44,403 nucleotides of DNA, from the NCBI GenBank assembly GCA_015493745.1, contig WGCN01000087.1, positions 1 through 44,403 of the forward strand. Reading direction: 5' to 3'. Made by a program: the position numbers and the translations under genes. Under the pieces are notes generated by a model. That model searched no databases. It saw only the letters and a list, made by a program, of their open reading frames with translations, and had not been told where the DNA came from. The DNA is from Calditrichales bacterium (lineage in GTDB: Bacteria > Calditrichota > Calditrichia > Calditrichales > J004). Each line of letters begins with the position of its first letter. The first letter of the stretch is position 1. Of this stretch, positions 34,253-43,211 are shown in pieces.

Positions 34253-35110
34253 ATGGCCCATTTAACTGATTATAGTACCGAGGTACAACTTACGGCCACC
34301 GTAAAAAAATCCACGCGGCTCACCCCGGAGGATACCGAGGAAATCCGGGAGCTTGCGCTGGAAGTTGACACCAAGGGCACCGAGCTTAAGCCCGGGCAAA
34401 GTATAGGCGTTTTGGTAAAAGGCGATGATAACTTCGGCCTTCATTGGCACCACCGTTTATACAGTATTGCCGATCTTCCGGTAAAGAAAGGCAATAAATA
34501 CCAGATAAAAATTCTGGTTAAACGCTGTTACTATATTGATGATTTCAGCGGCGAAAAGTTTAACGGCATTGCTTCCAATTTTTTATGTGACCGTAAACCG
34601 GGTGATGAGATCACCATTACCGGTCCCTTTGGCCTGCCCTTTGACGTTCCCGAGGATAAAAATACCGATTTGATTTTAATCGGCATGGGAACGGGTATTG
34701 CCCCGTTCAGGGCCTTTGTAAAGCATCTTTATAAAAACGTCAAGGGCTGGAAGGGAAAAGTACGTCTGTTTTACGGCGCCCGCAGCGGGTTGGAACTGGT
34801 CTACATGAATAATAAAAAGAATGACTTTGCCAACTACTATGACGAGGAAACTTTCGAGGCTTTTGAGGCCCTGAGCCCGCGTCCGCACTGGTCTGATCCC
34901 ATAGCGCTCGACTATGCCCTGGAACAGCGTTCCGAGGAGATTATAAGCATGCTTAACAAGCCCAATACACGCATCTATGTGGCCGGATATGAAAAGATTG
35001 AGCATCTGCTGGATAAAGCCTTTGCCACCATTCTGGGTTCCGAGGAGGAATGGAAGCGCAGAAAAGCGGAGCTTGTGGCCGGTGGCCGCTGGCAGGAGAT
35101 CATTTACTAA
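34253..35110 (+). CDS. Plant-type ferredoxin-NADP+ reductase
   Basis: A 285-aa two-domain flavoprotein. The FAD domain has RLYSIAD (about residues 64-70) and the phosphate-binding region CDRKPGDEITITGPFG (about 103-118). The NADP domain has GMGTGIAPFR (about 139-148), FYGARS and IYVAGYEK (about 240-247). The chain ends in an aromatic residue (GRWQEIIY), as in plant- and cyanobacterial-type reductases. It lacks the 2Fe-2S domain of NqrF. It should exchange electrons between ferredoxin and NADP(H). An earlier ATG (34241) exists, but GGAGGA lies four bases before the ATG at 34253. As the last gene of the PFOR-Rnf operon it gives that system a route to NADPH. Its 3' end overlaps the converging pyrD by 11 bases. 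Confidence 0.9.
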   Translation: MAHLTDYSTEVQLTATVKKSTRLTPEDTEEIRELALEVDTKGTELKPGQSIGVLVKGDDNFGLHWHHRLYSIADLPVKKGNKYQIKILVKRCYYIDDFSGEKFNGIASNFLCDRKPGDEITITGPFGLPFDVPEDKNTDLILIGMGTGIAPFRAFVKHLYKNVKGWKGKVRLFYGARSGLELVYMNNKKNDFANYYDEETFEAFEALSPRPHWSDPIALDYALEQRSEEIISMLNKPNTRIYVAGYEKIEHLLDKAFATILGSEEEWKRRKAELVAGGRWQEIIY

Positions 35111-36113
35111 CAGCCGTTTTTTTTAGGGCCCTGACAATCCTGCGAACCAGGAAAGGCCCCTGATATATCAGGCCGGTGTATATCTGAATCAGATCCGCGC
35201 CGGCCTTTATTTTTTCCAGGGCATCTCCGGGAGAAAAAATGCCGCCCGCCCCTACAACCACAAGCTTACTGTTTTCTTTTATGTAACGTATGAAGTCCGT
35301 GGAGACCTTAAATAAGGGCCTTCCGCTTAACCCGCCCTGCTGCTCTTTTTCCGGACTTACCAAACCGTCACGGCTGATGGTTGTATTGGTGGCAATAATG
35401 CCATTAATGGCATTCTCCCCGGTTACTTCCAGAATTTCATCCAGGGCATCCCGGGATATATCGGGAGCGATTTTTAGCAAAACCGGTTTGGGTTTATTAA
35501 AACCCTGGTTATAATCCTGCAGGCTGTTGAGGATTTTATGCAAGGCCTCTTTATCCTGTAAAGCCCTTAATCCGGGCGTATTGGGAGAGCTGACATTTAC
35601 CGTAAAATAATCCACATAGTCATATAAGGTTCTGAAACAGTAAAGATAATCTCCGACGGCGTTTTCATTATCCGTGGTTTTGTTTTTACCGATGTTACCG
35701 CCGACAATACATTTTCCGCGGGAAAGCTTTAGCCGCTCCAGGGCATATTCCACCCCTTTGTTGTTAAAGCCCATGCGGTTGATGATGGCCTGATCCCCGC
35801 GTAAACGGAAAAGACGCGGTCTGGGGTTGCCGGGCTGAGGTCGCGGAGTCACGGTACCCACCTCTATAAATCCGAAACCGAGGGAAGAAAGTCCTTCCAG
35901 ATGCTCGGCATTTTTATCAAATCCGGCGGCCAGGCCAACGGGATTGGGAAAGTTCAGCCCCATAACTTTCCCGGGGGCATCGTTTCCTCGCCCGGCAAAA
36001 GTACGGAAAAAGGCCTGAACCGCCCCCTTGTCCAGCAAGGTGTTTACCCGCTCGTGGATCGTTTCGGCATCAAAGCGGAACAGTAACGGCCGGATCGCGG
36101 ACTTATAGATCAT
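35100..36113 (-). CDS. pyrD: Dihydroorotate dehydrogenase, class 2 (quinone-dependent)
   Basis: A 337-aa FMN enzyme of pyrimidine synthesis that passes electrons from dihydroorotate to the quinone pool. Motifs include VGLAAGFDKNAEHL, INRMGFNNKG, NVSSPNTPGLR (catalytic serine of class 2) and GAGGIFSPGDALEKI. The N-terminal helix (MIYKSAIRPLLFRFDAETIHE) is the membrane/quinone-facing segment of class 2. Although the frame extends further upstream, the ATG at 36113 overlaps the preceding DUF420 stop (ATGA) and matches the family start. It sits last in the act-cox gene row, which fits a quinone-linked enzyme. Its end overlaps the ferredoxin-NADP reductase gene by 11 bases on the other strand. Confidence 0.95.
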   Translation of the reverse strand: MIYKSAIRPLLFRFDAETIHERVNTLLDKGAVQAFFRTFAGRGNDAPGKVMGLNFPNPVGLAAGFDKNAEHLEGLSSLGFGFIEVGTVTPRPQPGNPRPRLFRLRGDQAIINRMGFNNKGVEYALERLKLSRGKCIVGGNIGKNKTTDNENAVGDYLYCFRTLYDYVDYFTVNVSSPNTPGLRALQDKEALHKILNSLQDYNQGFNKPKPVLLKIAPDISRDALDEILEVTGENAINGIIATNTTISRDGLVSPEKEQQGGLSGRPLFKVSTDFIRYIKENSKLVVVGAGGIFSPGDALEKIKAGADLIQIYTGLIYQGPFLVRRIVRALKKTAVSK

Positions 36114-36523
36114 AGATGATACAACATACCGTAAATGGTAACACCGGAAATACTGACAAACAGCCATATGGGCCACACCCAATGGGCCAGCTTTTTGTGT
36201 TTTTCAAAACGTCCCTTAAACGCAAAAAACAACAATATAATGATAAAAGGCACGTTTAACGCCGCCAGGATTACATGAGGAATAAGTATGGCAAAATAAA
36301 GATAGCGGCTCCAGTCATGATGCGGATAAGGCACCGAACCTACATAATAATGATAGATCAGATAGCTGATCAGGAAAAGTATGGACACGGCCGTGGCACT
36401 GATCATGACTTTTTTATGGGCATCTTTCCGTTGAGACTTTATCAGATAATAGCCATAAAGCAGTAGAAAAAAGCTGACCGTGTTCAGCAGGGCATTTACG
36501 GAAGACAGATTCTCTACAGCCAT
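36110..36523 (-). CDS. DUF420 membrane protein, oxidase-associated
   Basis: A 137-aa protein with four predicted membrane helices and several conserved histidines (HK in KDAHKKVMIS, H in YLIYHYYVG, H in IPHVILAALN, H in WPxxLF-region KLAHWVWP). These are typical of DUF420 (CtaM/YozB-like) proteins, which are found with cytochrome oxidases and are thought to help their assembly. It follows sco directly and its stop overlaps the pyrD start by four bases, so translation is probably coupled. Confidence 0.85.
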   Translation of the reverse strand: MAVENLSSVNALLNTVSFFLLLYGYYLIKSQRKDAHKKVMISATAVSILFLISYLIYHYYVGSVPYPHHDWSRYLYFAILIPHVILAALNVPFIIILLFFAFKGRFEKHKKLAHWVWPIWLFVSISGVTIYGMLYHL

Positions 36524-37102
36524 TTATAACTCTTTCCGCAGGCGTTGAAGAGCCTCGTTCAAGGCCTCAAGCTGTGAAGGCAGATTGCTGTCGTAATAGC
36601 CACGGATAATGCCGTTTTGATCAACCAGTATGAAAGCGCCGCTGTGGCCGCGGGGCAGCTCTCCTCCCAGCTTAAAACCATGTTCATAAAAAGCATTTAT
36701 GGTGCTGTCCGTTCGCAAAAACAGCCAGCGTTTATCGTTGGCCTCATAACGTTGGGCATACTCCTTAATCGCGGCCAGGGAATCGCGTGCCGGATCCACG
36801 CTAAAGCTGATAAAACGCACCGACGGATCATTTTCGTAGTCATCATAAAAACGGGTCATACGGCTGGCCATCATTGGGCAAAGACCGGGACAGTTGGTAA
36901 ATATAAAATCAACAACGCTAATATGGTCTTTAAACACATCATTGGTAATACGTTCACCAAATTGATCGGTGTATTCAAACGCCGGAACTTCATATAGTTC
37001 CGGTAAGCCTTTGCTTTCATTTACTTTTGACCGCACATACATAAAAAGGGCGATGGCGACTATAACGGCCGTAAGCGGAAAAAGAATTTTAATACTTTTC
37101 AT
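36524..37102 (-). CDS. SCO1/SenC copper chaperone
   Basis: A 192-aa protein with an N-terminal membrane anchor (about residues 6-25) and a thioredoxin-like domain. The copper site is CPGLC (about 72-76) with the distal histidine in RGHSGAFILVD (about 151-161). SCO proteins deliver copper to, or reduce, the CuA site of oxidase subunit II. It lies between coxD and DUF420. It is smaller than the second SCO-like protein at 40889 and has no C-terminal helix. Confidence 0.92.
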   Translation of the reverse strand: MKSIKILFPLTAVIVAIALFMYVRSKVNESKGLPELYEVPAFEYTDQFGERITNDVFKDHISVVDFIFTNCPGLCPMMASRMTRFYDDYENDPSVRFISFSVDPARDSLAAIKEYAQRYEANDKRWLFLRTDSTINAFYEHGFKLGGELPRGHSGAFILVDQNGIIRGYYDSNLPSQLEALNEALQRLRKEL

Positions 37103-37172
37103 TCAGAGTTCCTCTTATGTGTCGTGTGAAAAAGGAAGTTAAGAATTAATGGCAGGAATATCTAAATTTTCG

Positions 37173-37207
37173 GCAAAAAAAAGGCCGCATCATAAACTGA
37201 CACGGCC
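37173..37207 (-). terminator. Terminator or attenuator after the oxidase subunit IV gene
   Basis: On the minus strand a GGCCG/CGGCC stem (arms at 37203-37207 and 37183-37187) is followed directly by eight T (37175-37182). It lies 22 bp past the coxD stop and before sco, so it may end part of the act-cox transcripts and lower expression of sco-DUF420-pyrD. Confidence 0.65.
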
Positions 37208-37228
37208 CTTGTTTACACATAACAAAAA

Positions 37229-37585
37229 TTACTTGTTATAAAATACTGCTTCTTTTTTTATGGGATGCTCTTTGATGGGATCGATATCACCACGGTGCAT
37301 GGTATCGGTCATGGTCAGGGTTAAAAAGAGACCCAGGAATATCAGTGACGATAGAAAAACCGCCATGAAAAGCTTATTGTCATACTTTAAATGCATAAAG
37401 TAAAGAGCGACCAGACTGGCCTTTACCGTGGCAATAAGCATGGCTACGATGATGTTAAACTCTCCAAAGTGCACAAAAGAAATGGCTACGGTTATACCGG
37501 TTAAGACAAAGAGGACACCGGCCACCGTAAAATAGAGGCTTAGCGGTAAAACATGATGCGCGGTTGCTGTGTTTTGTTGTTCCAT
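37229..37585 (-). CDS. coxD: Cytochrome c oxidase subunit IV (caa3 type)
   Basis: A 118-aa protein with three membrane helices: about residues 14-37, 43-65 (NIIVAMLIATVKASLVALYFMH in part) and 72-92. The run VKASLVALYFMHLKYD is the mark of prokaryotic subunit IV (COX4_pro). The charged C-terminal tail is longer than usual. It lies four bases after coxC in the standard II-I-III-IV order. Confidence 0.9.
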   Translation of the reverse strand: MEQQNTATAHHVLPLSLYFTVAGVLFVLTGITVAISFVHFGEFNIIVAMLIATVKASLVALYFMHLKYDNKLFMAVFLSSLIFLGLFLTLTMTDTMHRGDIDPIKEHPIKKEAVFYNK

Positions 37586-37589
37586 ATCG

Positions 37590-38237
37590 TTATCCTATCA
37601 AATATAAAAGTGGGAAAAGGAAAATCCAGATAAGATCCACCAGATGCCAATAGAGACCTGTAAGCTCTATGGGATTATAGTATTCCGGTGAAAAGTCATC
37701 TCTCATGGTGCGTACCATTACCCAGCCGATGATGATCATACCGATCAGCACATGGATGCCATGCAAGCCGGTCATGGTAAAGTAAACACTAAAGAAGATA
37801 TGCGGATTGGCCGCCTGAATACCGTCAAAAAAGTATAACTTACCCGGCAGCATACCGAGTTCAATTTTATGGCTGTATTCAAAGTATTTAATAACCAAAA
37901 ATACTCCGGCAAAAAACAGGGTGCCCGCCAGGTAGGCGATGGTTTGTTTCTTTTTACCAAGCTGCATGGCCCGGATAGCCAGAGCCATGGTCAGGGAACT
38001 GGTGATCAACACAAAGGTGTTGGTGGTTCCCATGGCCACATCCAGGTATTTATGGGCTTCCATAAACATTTCCGGATACCAGGCACGATAAAAAGTATAA
38101 AAACCAAATAAGCCGCCAAAAAGGAGTACTTCCGTTACCAGGAAGACCCACATACCGAGCTTGGCCGCATCGGTTTGTTGTTCCATATCAGCAAAGTGAT
38201 GCTGTAAATAGGACGGTTTTTTTTCTGCGTGTTCCAT
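37590..38237 (-). CDS. coxC: Cytochrome c oxidase subunit III
   Basis: A 215-aa membrane protein with five helices, the short subunit III form common in caa3 oxidases. Segments such as KLGMWVFLVTEVLLFGGLF, NTFVLITSSLTMALA, FTMTGLHGIHVLIGM and GLYWHLVDLIWIFLFPLLYL are characteristic; the last pair includes the conserved HG/H residues. It starts 16 bp after coxA. Confidence 0.94.
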   Translation of the reverse strand: MEHAEKKPSYLQHHFADMEQQTDAAKLGMWVFLVTEVLLFGGLFGFYTFYRAWYPEMFMEAHKYLDVAMGTTNTFVLITSSLTMALAIRAMQLGKKKQTIAYLAGTLFFAGVFLVIKYFEYSHKIELGMLPGKLYFFDGIQAANPHIFFSVYFTMTGLHGIHVLIGMIIIGWVMVRTMRDDFSPEYYNPIELTGLYWHLVDLIWIFLFPLLYLIG

Positions 38238-38253
38238 ACTTTCCCGCTTTATA

Positions 38254-39906
38254 TTAAACGTTAATATTTTCTTTTTCTTTTACATCTTCTTTTTTGATCA
38301 ACTGATCGTTAACCACCATGCGCGTATCGTAGTCATAGGGTTCATGTTCCAGTACCGGCTGCTCCTCGAAGTTATGCTGTATCGGCGGCGAAGTGGTTTG
38401 CCATTCCATGGTCAGACCGCCCCAGGGGTTGTTGGGAGCTTTGGGTCCTTTATAGATGGAATAGATCAGATAGTAAGCCATGATCAGAAATCCGACACCC
38501 AGCATCCACGAACCGTAAGTGGAGTACATATGCAGCGGCTGATACTGATCGAGATAATTATAATACCGACGCGGCATACCCTGGCTTCCTAAAAAGAATT
38601 GGGTAAAAAAGGTCACATTAAAACCCACAAAAATCAAAGCCCATGCCACACGGGCCCATTTTTCGCTGTACATGCGTCCCCATATCTTGGGCCACCAGTA
38701 ATGCATCCCACCCAGGAAAGCGATCACCGTTCCCCCCATCATCGTATAATGGAAGTGTGCCACCACAAAATAGGTGTCGTGCATATGAATATCAATAGAG
38801 ATGGCTCCCAGCATTATTCCGGTAAGGCCGCCGATGGCAAACAGGAACATAAAGGCAATGGTATAAAGCATGGGTGCTTCAAAGGTAATACGTCCTTTAT
38901 ACATGGTGGCCAGCCAGTTGAACATTTTTATTCCCGAAGGGATGCCCACAAAAAAGGTCAGAAAGGAGAAAACCATCGAAGAAAATTCGGACTGACCACT
39001 GGTAAACATATGATGGCCCCAAACCAGGAAACTGATCAAAGCGATGCCCAGCGAGGAATAGGCAATCAGTTTATATCCAAAGATTTTTTTCTTGGAAAAG
39101 GTTGTCACCAGTTCACTGATAATCCCCATGCCCGGTAGTATCATTATGTAAACGGCCGGATGGGAATAGAACCAGAAGAAGTGTTGAAACAGCACCGGGT
39201 CTCCGCCCATGGCCGGGTCAAAAATACCTATACCGATGGTTCTTTCGATAATGAGCAGTAAAAGGGTTATCCCCAAAACCGGAGTCGCCAGCACCTGAAT
39301 GATGGAAGTGGCATACAAGGCCCAGACCATCAGCGGCATCTTAAACCAGGTCATCCCCGGCGCACGCAGTTTATGGATGGTGGCAATAAAGTTAACACCG
39401 GTAAATATCGATGAGAATCCCAGTATAAATGCCCCCAGGGTCATGGATATAACCGAAGTGGATGTGGTGGTGGAATAGGGGGTATAAAATGTCCACCCTG
39501 TATCGACGGCCCCGGCCACGATGCTGTACAAGGCAAACAAGGCACCTACGACATAAATATAAAATGATGCCAGGTTAAGCCGGGGAAAGGCCACATCCTT
39601 GGCCCCGAGCATTAACGGCAGCACAAAGTTTCCCAGGGCAGCCGGAATGGCCGGAATAATAAACAGAAAGATCATTACGGCCCCGTGCAGGGTAAACAGT
39701 TGGTTATAGGTATCCGCCGTAAAAAAATCCTGTCCCGGATTAAGCAGCTCTAATCTTATGAGGATGGCAAAGACGCCGCCGAGAAAGAAGGCGATCATCA
39801 CGGCAAAGAGGTACATCATGCCGATACGCTTGTGATCCAAGGTAAACAGCCATGACTTTAACCCCTTCTCCTCATTTAGATAATTGGCTGTAGTTGCTAC
39901 ACTCAT
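38254..39906 (-). CDS. coxA: Cytochrome c oxidase subunit I, A2-type haem-copper oxidase
   Basis: A 550-aa catalytic subunit with 12 or more helices. Haem and copper ligands are clear: H74 (TLHGAVMIF) and H386 for low-spin haem, H384 for the active-site haem, and H249, H298 and H299 for CuB. Y253 is the tyrosine cross-linked to H249. The proton-channel region reads FYSHPAVY: it has the Tyr-Ser motif of A2-type oxidases (as in Rhodothermus and Thermus caa3) rather than the glutamate of A1. It reduces O2 to water and pumps protons. An AGGA site precedes the ATG. Its electron donor is probably the fused cytochrome c of subunit II, fed by alternative complex III. Confidence 0.97.
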   Translation of the reverse strand: MSVATTANYLNEEKGLKSWLFTLDHKRIGMMYLFAVMIAFFLGGVFAILIRLELLNPGQDFFTADTYNQLFTLHGAVMIFLFIIPAIPAALGNFVLPLMLGAKDVAFPRLNLASFYIYVVGALFALYSIVAGAVDTGWTFYTPYSTTTSTSVISMTLGAFILGFSSIFTGVNFIATIHKLRAPGMTWFKMPLMVWALYATSIIQVLATPVLGITLLLLIIERTIGIGIFDPAMGGDPVLFQHFFWFYSHPAVYIMILPGMGIISELVTTFSKKKIFGYKLIAYSSLGIALISFLVWGHHMFTSGQSEFSSMVFSFLTFFVGIPSGIKMFNWLATMYKGRITFEAPMLYTIAFMFLFAIGGLTGIMLGAISIDIHMHDTYFVVAHFHYTMMGGTVIAFLGGMHYWWPKIWGRMYSEKWARVAWALIFVGFNVTFFTQFFLGSQGMPRRYYNYLDQYQPLHMYSTYGSWMLGVGFLIMAYYLIYSIYKGPKAPNNPWGGLTMEWQTTSPPIQHNFEEQPVLEHEPYDYDTRMVVNDQLIKKEDVKEKENINV

Positions 39907-39928
39907 GCCATTTTTCCTTTCAGTTTTT

Positions 39929-40879
39929 CTATTTCAATGTTTTAAAGTAGGCGATCAGAGCGTCAATTTCATCGTCTTTCAAGACACCCTGATAGGTCGG
40001 CATAATCGGCTGATAGCCCTGCACAACCTTGGCCTGAGGTTCAAGTATCGATTCACGAAGATAATTTTCATCGGCGGTCGCCTCCGAACCATCGGTCATT
40101 TTTTCCGTGCGTCCGAATATTCCTTTAAACGAAGGTCCCACCAGAGGAGAACCGTCGATAGAATGGCAGGTAAAACAGGCCTTATCCTTATAGAGTTTGG
40201 CGCCGAATTCTTCCGGTTTCATATTGGCCCCGGCATTTCCGGCCCCGGCCAGCCAACTGTCATAATCGGCACGGCTCAGAACTTTGACCTTGCCGATCAT
40301 CTCCGAATGTCCCTTACCGCAATATTCGGTACAAAAGAGATTATACTCTCCCGTTTCCGTAGCTTCAAACCAAAGCTGAGTATAACGGTTGGGCAGTACA
40401 TCCATTTTTGTCCGGAAGTTGGGTACAAAAAAGCTATGTATTACATCGGTGGAGGACATAAGTAATTTCACGGGTTGATCCACGGGGACAACCAGTTCAT
40501 TGGTCGTTGTGGCCCCCTCAGGATAGTTGAAAGTCCAAAACCATTTTTGTCCGGTGACCTTCACCTCCATGGAAGTATCCGGTGGAACGGTCATTTTCAT
40601 ATAGGATTTAAAGCCCCAAACAAAAACAATAAATACCAGAATGGTCGGTATCACCGTCCACAAAACTTCCAGCATATTGTTGTGGGATAAATCCTTGGTA
40701 AAAGTATCCTCACCCTTTTTGCGGTATTTCCATACGAAATAAAACGTTCCCCCAACAATGAGGATGAAAAAGATGATCGATAGGTAAAGGATAAAATCAA
40801 ACAGGGCGTCTACTTCCGGTGCTATGGTGGAAACCTGCGACGGGAAGATTAAAGAACCATTTGGATCCATAAAACTCAT
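39929..40879 (-). CDS. coxB: Cytochrome c oxidase subunit II fused to cytochrome c (caa3)
   Basis: A 316-aa protein. Two membrane helices (about residues 25-50 and 70-93) are followed by the cupredoxin domain with the CuA ligands (DVIHSF, then [12 protein letters not shown]) and the WFWTF electron entry aromatics. A cytochrome c domain with one haem site (CFTCH, about 238-242) and a C-terminal methionine region (QPIMPTY) completes it. The fusion defines a caa3 oxidase. There is no cleaved signal or lipobox. An aaaaggac site precedes the ATG. Confidence 0.96.
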   Translation of the reverse strand: MSFMDPNGSLIFPSQVSTIAPEVDALFDFILYLSIIFFILIVGGTFYFVWKYRKKGEDTFTKDLSHNNMLEVLWTVIPTILVFIVFVWGFKSYMKMTVPPDTSMEVKVTGQKWFWTFNYPEGATTTNELVVPVDQPVKLLMSSTDVIHSFFVPNFRTKMDVLPNRYTQLWFEATETGEYNLFCTEYCGKGHSEMIGKVKVLSRADYDSWLAGAGNAGANMKPEEFGAKLYKDKACFTCHSIDGSPLVGPSFKGIFGRTEKMTDGSEATADENYLRESILEPQAKVVQGYQPIMPTYQGVLKDDEIDALIAYFKTLK

Positions 40880-40888
40880 GTCCTTTTC

Positions 40889-41701
40889 TTAATTTAATTT
40901 TGCCATTTTTAATTTTTTCTCTTTTTTCCAGTAAATAAACAGAAAGCCGGTCAACAGGATCATGGTGATTATTCCACCAAGACGCATAATATTACGTGCG
41001 AATAAAACGTAAGTATTTTCCGTGGCATCGTAATGGTAACAAAAAAGTATCAATTGTTCCAGTGTTGTTCCAACTTTACCATCCGATGCTTCCATGAGCG
41101 CGAACTTAAGATCCTTGGGCTCATAGTTCAGACCATACAGATAGCGTGATATTTTCCCCTCCGGAGAGAGGATAAAGACCACCGCCGGATGTGCAAATTC
41201 ATCCGTTTCTTCCACATAATAGTATTGGAAACCCAAGGCACGGGATAAGGTGTCGATTGTGCTTTGGGGTGCGGTAAAAAATGACCAGTTATATTTCAAA
41301 CTGGTATCCACCGCCCTGTTAATATATGCTTCCCGCTTCGTTTTAGCCTGCGCCGGCGTTTCCGCCGAGTCTATGCTGATGGTTACGACCTGATAGCGAT
41401 TTTTAGATTCCCAGTTCAAAGTATTGATACTTTGCGCAACACCGTCAAGCACCATGGAACAGAGCATGGGACATTCGTAATAGGCTAATGTAAAAAGAAC
41501 GGGTTTCCCGGTTTGGAATATAGTGGCCAGCTGAACGGTATCTCCGGCGGTTGTTATAACCGGGATATCCAGGGGAATAAACTCCCCAAGGTGTTCATCC
41601 ACACCGATCTTTTTTAATTCCTGCACATCGTCTCTGACCCTTTGTGCAAACAAAAGAGAAAATGACAGGAGTAAAAAAGCTATATTCCTCGCAAAAATCA
41701 A
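40889..41701 (-). CDS. SCO1/SenC-like copper protein with C-terminal membrane anchor
   Basis: A 270-aa protein with a signal peptide (cut near LLFA/QR, residue 20), a thioredoxin-like domain with CPMLC (about 97-101) and the distal histidine in FAHPAVVFI (about 168-176). One C-terminal helix (about 240-259) is followed by a basic tail. SCO-like proteins with a C-terminal anchor are common next to alternative complex III and caa3 genes. It overlaps the upstream small membrane protein by four bases and leads into coxB after ten bases, so it probably metallates CuA. Confidence 0.88.
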   Translation of the reverse strand: MIFARNIAFLLLSFSLLFAQRVRDDVQELKKIGVDEHLGEFIPLDIPVITTAGDTVQLATIFQTGKPVLFTLAYYECPMLCSMVLDGVAQSINTLNWESKNRYQVVTISIDSAETPAQAKTKREAYINRAVDTSLKYNWSFFTAPQSTIDTLSRALGFQYYYVEETDEFAHPAVVFILSPEGKISRYLYGLNYEPKDLKFALMEASDGKVGTTLEQLILFCYHYDATENTYVLFARNIMRLGGIITMILLTGFLFIYWKKEKKLKMAKLN

Positions 41702-41994
41702 TGGGCATACTCCGAAATGACCACTTTCATCGCCTGATCAATCGGAATTTTATAGAGGCCCTTTTCCTTATCTACAATACCATAGCCGCTAAGTTCGGCT
41801 TCTTCCGCCTGTTGAATTTTTACCAGTTCCGGATTAGGCAATTCTTCACGGAGTTCAACCTTTTCCACATTATAAACGAAGTAGTCATTGAGGAGAATAA
41901 CAAAACTGGCTATCAAAAGAACCAATAACACAGCAACGATACTCATCACTTTAACATTAACATCACTCTTCTCATAACTTACGGCATTACTCAT
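41698..41994 (-). CDS. Small membrane protein of the act-cox row, function unknown
   Basis: A 98-aa protein with one membrane helix (about residues 14-37) and an outward-facing polar domain that ends in a conserved-looking stretch: GYGIVDKEKGLYKIPIDQAM. Similar short proteins with a V/W-DKEKG...IPI-x-xAM tail occur beside SCO and alternative complex III genes in other bacteria, to my recollection; I know no proven role. It overlaps the sco start by four bases and lies 21 bp after actF. Confidence 0.7.
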   Translation of the reverse strand: MSNAVSYEKSDVNVKVMSIVAVLLVLLIASFVILLNDYFVYNVEKVELREELPNPELVKIQQAEEAELSGYGIVDKEKGLYKIPIDQAMKVVISEYAH

Positions 41995-42015
41995 GGTACT
42001 CTTTCTCTAAATGAA

Positions 42016-43200
42016 TTAAACGTTTTTAAAATGAACGGAAGCTTCAAAGCGTCTGTCATTCGCCGGAACCACCGGATGGGCGGTAAAGGTTGACCAGAAG
42101 TTCCAAAAGAACAATCCGCCAACTCCGAGAAGCACACTGAAGATCATCCAGGAAAAGGGTGTTTCCACATCATAAAATGTTGGTGCGATAAGCCAGTACA
42201 AATCAAAGAAGTGCATGACCATCACCCATAAAGCCACCAGGCTCAGCCAGGTTAAGTTCCGCTTGGCCATACGTGGCAGAATGGCCAGAAAGGGAATCAG
42301 GAAGTGCCCGAGCACCAGTATCATGGTAATAATTTTCCAGTCGCCTTCCCAGCGATCCAGATAATAGACCGTTTCCTCGGGAATATTGGCATACCACATC
42401 AAAAAATATTGAGAAAAACCGATATATCCCCAGAAAATAATAAAGGCAAAGAGCAGTTTACCCAGATCCTGGTAATGTTCCACGGTAATGATATTTTCCA
42501 GTATTCCCTTTTTGCGCAGAAAATTGGCAAAAAGAATGGTAAAACTTATCACGGCCAGGAAATTACCTCCGAAAAAATAGACACCGTAGATGGTGGAATA
42601 CCAGTGCGGCTCCAGCGACATCAGAATATCAAAAGAGGCAAATGTGGTTGAAAGGGCATAAATAATCATAAAGGGAGCACTCAGGCGCCGCATGGACATG
42701 ATCAGTTCCTCGGATGGCTCCGTATCCTGCTTGAGAGACATCTTATACATCAACCGGCTCATAAAAATCCAGATACCGAAATATATGACTATGCGTACCA
42801 TGAAAAAGGGTACATTCAGGTAACCGGCCTTGGCCAACAGGATCGCATCCGTGGCCACGACATCCTCATGTGTCCAGTGGTAAAGATCATGCATGCCAAA
42901 TAAAAGGGGGATAAACAAAACGGCCAGCAGGGGAAATGTCTGCATCAATGCTTCGGAAATCCGGCGCATAACAATATTCCATTCGCTGCCAAAAAGATGG
43001 TTTATCAGCGTAAAGAACAGTCCGCCCAAAGCGAGGGAAAGCCAGAACATATAGCCTATAAGATAGGCTTCATAAAATTCTTTGGAATTAGTCACAAAGC
43101 CAAAGGCGCTGACAGCCAGCATAAGAATACCGACGATCATGGAAATTTTTCCAATAGAACCCGCTTGTGTAAATTTATAATTGGATGAATCAAAGTTCAT
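42016..43200 (-). CDS. actF: Alternative complex III membrane subunit ActF
   Basis: A 394-aa integral membrane protein with about ten helices, related to NrfD/ActC-type quinone-interacting subunits. Recognisable segments include GYMFWLSLALGGLFFTLINHL, ALMQTFPLLAVLFIPLLFGM, HDLYHWTHED and GFSQYFLMWYANIPEETVYY. The last is typical of ActF, where the NIPEET motif is strongly conserved. Alternative complex III oxidises quinol and reduces cytochrome c or the oxidase directly. It follows actE after 11 bp in the usual D-E-F order. Confidence 0.92.
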   Translation of the reverse strand: MNFDSSNYKFTQAGSIGKISMIVGILMLAVSAFGFVTNSKEFYEAYLIGYMFWLSLALGGLFFTLINHLFGSEWNIVMRRISEALMQTFPLLAVLFIPLLFGMHDLYHWTHEDVVATDAILLAKAGYLNVPFFMVRIVIYFGIWIFMSRLMYKMSLKQDTEPSEELIMSMRRLSAPFMIIYALSTTFASFDILMSLEPHWYSTIYGVYFFGGNFLAVISFTILFANFLRKKGILENIITVEHYQDLGKLLFAFIIFWGYIGFSQYFLMWYANIPEETVYYLDRWEGDWKIITMILVLGHFLIPFLAILPRMAKRNLTWLSLVALWVMVMHFFDLYWLIAPTFYDVETPFSWMIFSVLLGVGGLFFWNFWSTFTAHPVVPANDRRFEASVHFKNV

Positions 43201-43211
43201 AGTATTTTCTC

